A stretch of 46,605 nt of DNA from Chara braunii (Eukaryota; Streptophyta; Charophyceae; Charales; Characeae), in the NCBI GenBank assembly GCA_003427395.1, contig BFEA01000236.1, positions 231,233 to 277,837 of the forward strand, given 5' to 3'. The number at the start of each line of letters is the position of its first letter. Position 1 is the stretch's first letter. Positions 39,104 to 46,605 of the stretch are shown in pieces. The notes below the pieces were generated by a model that saw only the letters and a program-made list of their open reading frames with translations, was not told the origin of the DNA and did no database searches. Made by a program: the position numbers and the translations under genes.

Positions 39104-39900
39104 AATAACAACCTTTTCCGACGCTCTACTTTGTTATTTCCTTTGCCATACCCCTAAATGAGCGAGCTTCCCGCCAAAATGACGAATCGTTTAGTGGCTT
39201 TTCTGCGATTCTCGCGGGCGCACACACCAACCTAAATGAATGAGCTTCCCGCCAAAATCATCTTTCGCTCCGTCTTCTGAGATGGCGCTGGCCCACATTG
39301 TAGCCCTGGCTCCTTCACTCACCAAATATGCAAAATGAGAATGTCCCAAGTAGGCCTATCCACACGAAATTTTTTTGAGACTTCTGGTCCCCGTCTGAGT
39401 ATGCCCTCAGTCTTCCGCTAGAACATGGAAAGAGTCCTTCGGGACATCCGTTCAAATTGGAACGACACGGGGAAAGAATATTTTGTTTTTGTGTTGGTTG
39501 GTGGTCTGTTATCTAGCTTGGATTTAGCTCGATTAGGGTTGTTACAGAATGGTGATTTGGACAAAGGGGTAGATTAGGGTTTGAGTCTTGGGATTAGGAT
39601 CATTGACTTACCGTGAGGGCACAGGTGCGCAGCCCGTAGGTCGTTTATTAATGTGGTTCGGGAAGGGTAAGGTAGTGAATCTGTTGTATGTATGTTTTGT
39701 CACGTTCACTATACACAACTCGAAGAGAGTCTGTGTGGGGGGTCCCGGTTGATGCCTTATTCACGATGTTCACGGGACGCTGGACCCAGTTTCCAGCAGG
39801 TGGCGCTCCCCATCAATAGACAAGAGAATGTATGTGCATGTGTATGTGAGTGTGTGTGTGTGTGTGTAGCATGATACGAAACCCCCACGAGAACAGTCAT
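38520..39900. other. Non-coding stretch
   Basis: Contains a repeat arm (38700-38790), T runs at 39044-39063 and 39069-39102, and two related blocks with ATGA(G/A)(C/T)GAGCTTCCCGCCAAAAT (about 39157-39181 and 39236-39260). No gene recognised. Confidence 0.45.
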
Positions 39901-42039
39901 GGCGGGCTGCAAAACTCTGCTCGATGCTCTTCAAGCCATTCAAAAAACGGGAGGGAAGATCAGCTTATCCATGGCATATAGTACCCACAAGCCACGAGGG
40001 AGAATGGAATAAAGGTCGCATATATCCATGACATAGCAATTTGCATCAACCATCCACTTTTGTACGCATTCATGGTCGAGAAACAGAACTAAGAAAAAAA
40101 CGGGGGAAAAAAGGGGAAGTTGCAAGCAGGGGGGGAGAGAGAGAGAGAGAGAGAGCAGGATCATACAGAAAGACGAGAGCTACGAGGGAAAGTTTACGAG
40201 AGGCATGGGAGAGGGAGGGAATAGCCCATTCATAGATGAGGATGAAGATATGGGATGTAAGGGGAAGAAGGAGGAGGACGGAAACAGCGATCGATACACA
40301 CAAGAGATCACCAGCAGAATAACCCTCAAAAAATCTTCCCCCATCCAGATGATTCACAAAAATTCACACATATTTAGCAACGACCAAGACACCATATCAA
40401 TCCAAAAAATTATACACCCATTTTACCGAGCAGCCGAACCTCTACTCCCACCAGAACGCCTGGGTTCTTCAATCATTCAGCGACACTCCTCCGGCGATGT
40501 CCATACCCAATACGTGAGTGACGTCTACCTGCCCCGCGAAACCCAGCCCACCGCATCATTAATTCGCTACCCTTTGCCATAACAACGAGAAACTGTGGAA
40601 AATTCATGGCACTTACAGCCCTGGCAAAAGATCCAATCCCTTCGTGGAGAGCCAAGGTAGCCACTAAAAAAAAGGGGGGGAAATTAACTCTCCAATCACG
40701 GAAGAACAAGAAAGGCTTCCTACTCCATGCACTCCACCGTAACCGCAGAAAAACATGCAGGAACCCCCTCTAGAAAGACATGTTTGCACAGAAGATCCGC
40801 ACTCCAGTTTAACTCGCAACTTTATCGCTTCCGAGGGTCGATCAATCATAATCCTCCTAAAATGAGTAACAACTCTCATCCAACCCATTCATTCTGTAGA
40901 GCCCATCCACCGTCCGTACCCCGCACAGCCATAGAAAGCCACTCGAGGTATCTGCACATCGCTGATTACGAGAAACACCGTGATTACTGCTAAAAAAGCA
41001 AAATACATCAGAACCATGAAGACCATAACCTCATTCATCCCCGAGTGGCTCCGAAGGTCACCCACCCAGCACACATCCCCACCACCTATGCTATTACCGA
41101 TACCTACTAAAAGCAGTACTATCAATGAAGACATCACGACGAATGCTGCTATCACCACTCATATTACCGGTGGACGATTGGATGAGGAGGCCGGACCACC
41201 ACTCATATTTGCGCTCCACAATCGATGAATCAAAATAACGTGCCAGCAACTGTACAGGAAAATCAACGAGAGAGAGAGAGAGGGGGGGAGAAAGGAGAAG
41301 GAGGGGGAAAGGGGGCGGGAGAAAAAGAGAGAGAAAGAGATGGAGGGAGAGAGAGAAGGAAATGGCATAGATCAGAGCAGGCGCATCACCAGGTTCAGCG
41401 GTCGAGGGACGAGCGGAGCATCCCTTGCAGCAAGTACGCAACACGGGAGTCGCCGTCCGAACTCATCAACGAAGAGGGTTTGAATACTTTGCATTGTTCG
41501 TTAAATATTGGATCGTCAACCGATATTCAAACAGGCGCAACACTAATGTCACAATTCGCGCCTATTTTTTGAAGATATCATCCTCATCATTGGCCCAGAG
41601 CCGAAGGGTTCACCCGAGGCAGGCCCAAGCTAATTAAGGTGCCTCATCCAACCTATGTGGGATCTAGCCCACATGGCGGCCTCCAATATTCGCGGTGAGC
41701 ACCATTGATACCGGCTGTTTGCATCATGGCGGCAACTATTTTTCACCTCGGGGCCCAAAAAAAATCATCATCATCCTGGCTTAACTTTCCTTTCAAAAAA
41801 ACTCCAATGCAACCCATCACCGCAGAACAGCTGGGAAAAATTAAGGTACTTAAGGTAACTTTTCAAGCCTATAACCCGACTATCATGGATATGTACCGAG
41901 GGTATCAAGTCTGGTGTCATTAATCTGCTCAAACAATCCTAGAACCGGGCAGGAAAAATACCCTTTTTACGTATATATATATGTGTATACCCATTTTTTA
42001 ACTAATCTTTTATTGACTGATTTCAACTTACATCCATTG

Positions 42040-42040
<1 letters not shown>
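39901..42040. other. Stretch with unrecognised open frames
   Basis: The longest plus frames are 40205-40582 (125 codons, polar, with RAAEPLLPPERLGSSIIQRH) and 40980-41228. A short ATG frame starts at 40608 (MALTALAKDPIPSWRAK, basic tail), and another at 41728 (MAATIFHLGAQKKSSSSWLN). I recognise none of these. Frames on both strands overlap and several consist of GA repeats (41268-41360). They may be remnants of a mobile element or chance. Confidence 0.25.
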
Positions 42041-42042
<2 letters not shown>

Positions 42043-42094
<52 letters not shown>

Positions 42095-42132
42095 TAATAA
42101 TAATAATAAATAAATAAATCATGTATGTAAGT

Positions 42133-42187
<55 letters not shown>
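42043..42187. repeat. (TA)n, (AAT)n, (GT)n and (GA)n microsatellites
   Basis: TA run to about 42088, AAT/AAAT units to 42118, GT run 42130-42157, GA run 42157-42187. DNA from 42190 to 42640 shows no recognised gene and holds short poly(T) runs. Confidence 0.95.
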
Positions 42188-42189
<2 letters not shown>

Positions 42190-42641
42190 GCAACATGCAG
42201 CATGTCAGTGGCGGGGAGCACAAGGGCAGGCGCTGACCTCCAACAAAAAGAAGAAGTAATTTTATCGGAATACAATAGGTTTTTGTTTTCGAAATCCAAA
42301 TAGAAAGGGTACAGACTGTATTCGATTACAACTTGTAGGACCTGCACCGTTTCAATTTCGAAAAAGGACTGCGGCCTCCTCGGCCTCCTACTCGCAGCTA
42401 CCGGTCCTACACGTTCCTGGCCCTTGCAAGGCCCCAAAACCTCAAATACCCACCCTCCCGACGCCCACCGACGTTGAAATTGACGTTGAACGTTGAATGT
42501 CTCAGGGGGGGAAAGCGCATCCCTGACGGACTGCGAATACGTTTCGTAACCTTGGTTAGTGGAGATTAGGGTTGTTTGATAATGGTGGTTTGAAGAGGGG
42601 GTAGATTGGGATTTTTTTTTGTTTTTTTTTAGTGAACGTGG

Positions 42642-43830
42642 ATTTTTTTTTTTTTTAATCCAAAATTATTTTTTCCCATTGAACACAGTGCCCAGTGCCC
42701 AAGGCTATACATCAATAGTTCTCCGAGGACAGACAGGTTATCCTGCTCCACCAGGAGCACGGAGCCCCTGTCCTTAAGTCTCCTGGTACACACACAACAA
42801 ACTTCATCTACCGAGGAGCATGAGGCCCAGAAAAATGTAGGGAACTCCAAACGCAATAGGGATTGCTATCCAGTCTGCAGAAAGGGACCAAAGGCAAAAG
42901 AGCAAGTCACTCTATCCATTGTAACCAAAGAGGGGTGCACTGCCCAGTGCTTTTGGAACGAAAGAGCGCCCTTACCCGGCGAAGAGGAAATAACAACTTT
43001 CCTACGCAAGTCAATACGCAACACCAATCTAAGTGCTTGCTTAAGGCTGAGCTGCAATTCCAGTAATGTAATTGTATCCCCACGCCAAACAACTTCATTT
43101 CGGGCCTTCCAAATCGTCCAGAGCAAAGCCCCACGTGTTGCCTCCATGACATACCGATCTACCAAAGAAAAGTCTGCTACGAGAGAACCAAGCAGAATGA
43201 CATTTGTCGTCCAGGCTCGAGCCAGAGGCCCGGAGAGGGGAGCAACCCTCCTCCACCAATCCCAAAAAGCTTCAACCAATGAACAACTCACACAAAGGTG
43301 GGTTAAATCTTCGATCCGATACTCGCCGTGGCAGAGTTTACAGAACGGGTCGCCGCGGGCTACTCTTCTGAAGACCCACGCAGCGGTAGGCACCGCAGTA
43401 TGCATGACAAGCCACAAGAAGCCTGCATGCCTTGGAATAGGCAAAGTAAGTAGCACACGTCAAAAGAGACCGAGTCTGTGAACGAAATCCGGATACTGCA
43501 GGGACCGCAAGCGGCCCAACATTGTCCAACGCCTACAGACCAAAGCAAAAAAATCCACTCTAGGCAGCAGAAGGTTATACGAGAACTTGACAGAGAAGTC
43601 AAGGACCGAGCAGACCCGACGAGGTTTGTCCGGATCCAACCAATACCAATCACGAGGGTCAAATTGCAATCGGGCAGACGGGGTGACAACTGCAAAAGGA
43701 AGGAAAACTTTCGAGTTGCCTTGCCCCTGCTGCACGACACAAACAGGTACAAGCTGTAACGGACCACTTTCTGTAATGTGCGGCTGCAACGAGGGGTCCT
43801 AAGCTGGGAAGGTTGGGCCAATTACGAGAG
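42642..43830 (-). mobile_element. 5'-truncated LINE 3' end with poly(A)
   Basis: Minus strand. The 3' poly(A) reads as T at 42642-42656. The coding part spans about 43800 to 42866 with one frame change near 43450. The second frame includes FCKLCHGEYRIEDLTHLCVS, a Cys-x2-Cys...His...Cys zinc-binding module placed behind the RT in plant LINEs, then WTIWKARNEVVWRG. The first frame, above 43460, includes LDFSVKFSYNLLLPRVDFF. No RT or endonuclease is present, so the copy is 5' truncated. A relative lies at 46157-46605 in inverse orientation. Confidence 0.8.
42866..43456 (-). pseudogene. Reverse transcriptase zinc-binding region of the LINE
   Basis: About 196 codons of the C-terminal LINE polyprotein. 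Zinc ligands are likely in CKLCHGE and HLCVSC. An Ile-Trp-x-x-Arg-Asn (IWKARN) motif follows. The protein ends SFAFGPFLQTG with a normal stop. The upstream part lies in another frame (43460-43789), so the copy is frameshifted. Confidence 0.7.
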
Positions 43831-44689
43831 ATCGGGATCGGTGGAAAATTGCATCAGTCTCCTTGCTTTTTCGTCTTTTTCGTCGCTTCCTTTCGAATGA
43901 CTAGGTTCGGAGCTGGGTGTGTCCTGGGACGGCCGGTTGATTGATTGGTCGGCTGGATGTCTGGCGCGCCACCGCGCGCGCGATTAATAAATATTGACGT
44001 CGTTTCTTTCGTTTCGGTTTCAATCTTTTGGGCGCGGACATCGCGCGGAAAATTGCTTCATTCTTTTTAAATTTTTCTTTTGAGTCTTTTTCAAATTTTG
44101 TCGAGCCCCGATGGCTCTCGGAAATTCGGACTTTCTTTCTAGAAATGGTTCTTTTTGCTTCTTCGCATTAGATAGGAATTTAGTAATTCAGTAATTAGGA
44201 TTTTTTCTGCCGCACGACGTCTTTTGTCTATGCGCTTCTTTATGCGGCTGCAACGGTATTCTAATTAGTAGGCTCCCTTAATCGTGTGTGTAACTGTAAT
44301 TTTGGACGGGCGCCATAGTAACTGTATCTTTCTTCTTGCACTTCGTCTCTCCCGCCCTCCCTCTCTTTCTTTTGCTGAAATTTTTGTAAGCCGCGACTTG
44401 CATGCTCAGATCGATGTGTGGAGAAGGGTTACGTCCCCCACACCGCGGCCCGATCATGCAGAATGCAGGCGCTCCCTCTCCAATCCCCTTTCTAAGTCCT
44501 AGTAATTCCGTGTTCTTCGCGCATGCATGCACGCAATAAATTTCAGTTGCGCGATTAGTCAGCTCTCTATACCCGTTGTTGAAAGCTCAGGGTTGCGCGA
44601 TCAGGAAGGGTCGGCACACGAGCGAAGTAAGAGGTTAGTAGAGTAGGAGTTGGGCGACCCGACGGGATGGTGTCGAACGCACGGGATTG
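43831..44689. other. Non-coding stretch
   Basis: T- and GC-rich DNA without a supported frame; contains a GCGCGCGCG block (43973-43981). Confidence 0.4.
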
Positions 44690-46125
44690 ACGTGGGCCAC
44701 GACGGACTGTGGGCACGGGCGAATCTGACGGGTCCGGGAGGACTAAGCGGGGTGACGATTTCGTGGGTTGGTGCGTGACGACGGACTGTCCGCATCGGAG
44801 AAGAGAGAGAGAGAGGAGGAGAGAGTTGAGGTCGATGGACTTGGATTCGCTGCTTCTTTGTCTCTTCCCCCTCTTCATCTGTGTACATACATTTTGATTG
44901 CGGCTCCGGGCGGTTTGCCCGTTCTTGTTTTCATTTCGGTTTTCTGGAATCTGGACTTGGGTTTTTTTTGCTCGCACTTGTCCTTGCGATGTCCGTCCTA
45001 ATTGCATTATGTGTATGATTGCCGAATGTATGGATGTATGGATGTTATGCTTGCTTGTCTATCTTTTTGCTGGGAATCCTTGTCCTTGCTTTTCGTTTGT
45101 GTCGAATCTTTGCCTGCACCTGATGCAGCTGTAGATAGGATAAGAATTTGGCCCCGATAGCGATTTTGTTCTCGTTTTTGCTTGTCTCACGATGGGGTTG
45201 TGATATGGTTGCATCTTGCATAATCGAAACTTACAGAGCAATTAGACGATCCGATGTCTGGCCCCGTGAACGCCGCGCGAGAACACGTGTAAGCGCGATC
45301 CGAATTGCACGCGTCCCCGTGCGTCGATTCGCCCACCAAAAAAAAAAGATTCGCGGCGGAACCGTCATCCCGTACGAGCACGCTGAGGCGCAACTAAGTC
45401 CGCCTGTCCTGCACGTGCTCGCGTGAGGTGATGATAACCCGACCCGAGTTATCCCACACACGATGACACCGTGACGCGATCTTGGAGCTCAAATTCATCC
45501 TACGACCCGGATTATTTCACTCCTTGGATAAACGAACTCTTACGGCAGCGATATCCCTGTCACACGGAGAATCGACTATGTCCGCGGGAATTCCACTGCG
45601 CCACCTCTAGCTACCCCCGATGCTCTGATTTCCCTTCCCCCGACCATACCTACTACTTTATCCACCCAGGATTTGTCGTCGTCACCACCAGTTTCCCACC
45701 TTTTCGCCTTCTTCTCTCGTATCATCAACTCAGCGTTGTTCCGTGGCCGGCCATAGCCCCCTTTTGGCCCAGCACGCCCTGCGGAAATTGCTGACGTAGC
45801 GGCGAACGGAGAAGCCCGGAATTCTGAAGGCCCAACCCAAACACGCAGCGGCCTGCGCCACGTGGCGGCCCCCGACGGCCCAACTTTTCGGGACCGCCTC
45901 CTTCGCGGAGGGACTTCCCCGTAAACCGTTGTTCACAGTACCTCGGCCCCATCGGCCTTGAGTCCCTTGCGCACGCGCCCTCTCGTGCACCTAATTGCAT
46001 TCATACCCATAAGACTCCCCCACTTTTCCCAAAAATCCTTGGCACACCCCTTTTTGCACTTCCGGGCCCACATCCCACTCCGATCAGGAAGTCGCGTCGG
46101 GCATGAGGAGGGCGTCACAAAGCTC
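44690..46125 (+). repeat. Diverged gene-like unit B3
   Basis: Shares with B1 and B2 the CACGACGGACTGTGGG...CTAAGCGGGGTGACGAT block (about 44697-44763), the protein segment at 45471-45794 and the end block TCCCAAAAATCCTTGGCACACCCC (about 46025-46050, equivalent to 10418-10450). Nucleotide similarity between these blocks is low, so B3 separated from B1/B2 long ago. No fold-back A follows it. Confidence 0.55.
45471..45794 (+). CDS. Conserved unknown protein segment of unit B3
   Basis: A 107-codon frame ending in a stop right after a CxxC. It matches B1 in the C-terminal 45 residues: GFVVVTTSFPPFRLLL, then a W-x-A-x3-WP-x-T-x-C-x2-C pattern (VVPWPAIAPFWPSTPCGNC). The N-terminal half, rich in Cys, Pro and Tyr (DPDYFTPWINELLRQRYPC), is not alignable by eye. 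The likely start is within an exon, not necessarily the first codon. Function unknown. Confidence 0.4.
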   Translation: MTRSWSSNSSYDPDYFTPWINELLRQRYPCHTENRLCPREFHCATSSYPRCSDFPSPDHTYYFIHPGFVVVTTSFPPFRLLLSYHQLSVVPWPAIAPFWPSTPCGNC

Positions 46126-46156
46126 CTTAAGATCAGTAACAAGAGGAAGAACAGAC

Positions 46157-46605
46157 GTGGGGCTTTGCTCTGGATGATTTAGAAGGCTCAAAATGAAGTT
46201 GTTTGGCGTGGGGATACAATTATATTACTCGAATTGCATCTCAGCCTTAAGCAAGCACTTAGATTGATGTTGCGTATTGACTGGCGTAGGAAAATTGTTC
46301 TTTCCTCTTCGCCGGGTAAGGGCGTTCTATGGTTCCAAAAGCACTGGGCAGTGCACCCCTCTTTGGTTATAGTGGATAGAGTGACTTGCTCTTTTGCCTT
46401 TGGTCCCTTTCTGCAGATTGGATAGCAATCCCTGTTACGTTTGGAGTTCCCTACATTCTTTTGGGCCTCGTGCTCCTCGGTAGATGAAGTTTGGTTAGGG
46501 TCGGGTTTGGGATCATTGGTTTTCGTAACCTTATGAGGCTGTGGTGGGGATAGGTTTGGCCGGGAGTGCCTTACTTAGCTCGTTTGACCGCAGTAAATGA
46601 TGTAA
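46157..46605 (+). mobile_element. LINE 3' end fragment, same family as 42.6-43.8 kb
   Basis: ACGTGGGGCTTTGCTCTGGA onward matches the minus strand of 43141 to about 42800 at high identity, up to GTAGATGAAGTTTG (46493), where similarity ends. It encodes LSLKQALRLMLRIDWRRKI and ends SFAFGPFLQIG, but a TAG follows the first Trp-Met-Ile codons, so it is a broken fragment. Inserted just behind B3. Confidence 0.75.

Overview
The window is eukaryotic nuclear DNA, very rich in repeats and poor in genes. Retrotransposon types (LINE tails with a reverse-transcriptase zinc-binding module, an LTR followed by an initiator-Met primer site, a Penelope-like element with its GIY-YIG endonuclease placed N-terminally), intron-like gene fragments and a plant-like U2 RNA 3' domain point to the green lineage, probably a streptophyte alga or plant with a large genome. 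I cannot name the species. There are two large N gaps (12214-13042, 31088-31636), four single Ns (1891, 2521, 5754, 13488) and a sequencing-library adapter junction (38154-38191), so local order should be treated with care.

Layout. 1-1546: microsatellites and a ~181 bp tandem repeat. 1532-2017: a reverse-transcribed insertion carrying two U2 snRNA copies, with a poly(A) tail and a 15-bp target duplication. 2086-4104: minisatellites. 4105-16965: an array of alternating units that I call A (fold-back element), S (spacer) and B (intron-containing gene-like unit), in the order A1-S1-B1-A2-S2-B2-A3. It is broken by three insertions: P (5938-8325, a 2.4 kb terminal-inverted-repeat element full of TTTATAG/CTATAAA palindromes), a GAACG-rich insertion with a 10-bp target duplication (11737-13257), and a 522-bp MITE (13839-14360). 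16966-20667 (minus): a decayed permuted Penelope-like element. 20668-21272: LTR/promoter-like segment. 21274-22720: GC hairpins, TTGA and GT repeats, and a hammerhead ribozyme motif (22303-22358, minus). 22939-24504: LTR plus primer-binding site, followed by degraded internal sequence.

27640-28474: LINE tail whose poly(A) joins a U2 fragment. 29432-30250: minisatellite and fold-back DNA. 32135-32809 (minus): the one gene that looks intact, a 224-residue dUTPase. 33790-37310: CAAT-type arrays, a tRNA-like SINE head, a purine-rich tract, a GCGGAA minisatellite and several inverted repeats. 37312-38500: tandem 122-bp units carrying hammerhead halves, an adapter artefact, and a second nearly complete hammerhead. 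42640-43830 (minus) and 46157-46605 (plus): LINE tails of one family. 44690-46125: a third, diverged B unit, showing that the B protein segment is an old family.

Function. Apart from the dUTPase, which removes dUTP and supplies dUMP, I see no intact pathway. The rest is an interplay of mobile elements: LINE-type machinery probably moved U2 RNA, the Penelope-like element combines endonuclease and reverse transcriptase, and the hammerhead motifs resemble the self-cleaving RNAs of small non-coding retroelements. The most promising unusual signals are the covarying hammerhead motifs, the U2-derived retroposon subfamily, the permuted Penelope-like element and the palindrome-studded P element.
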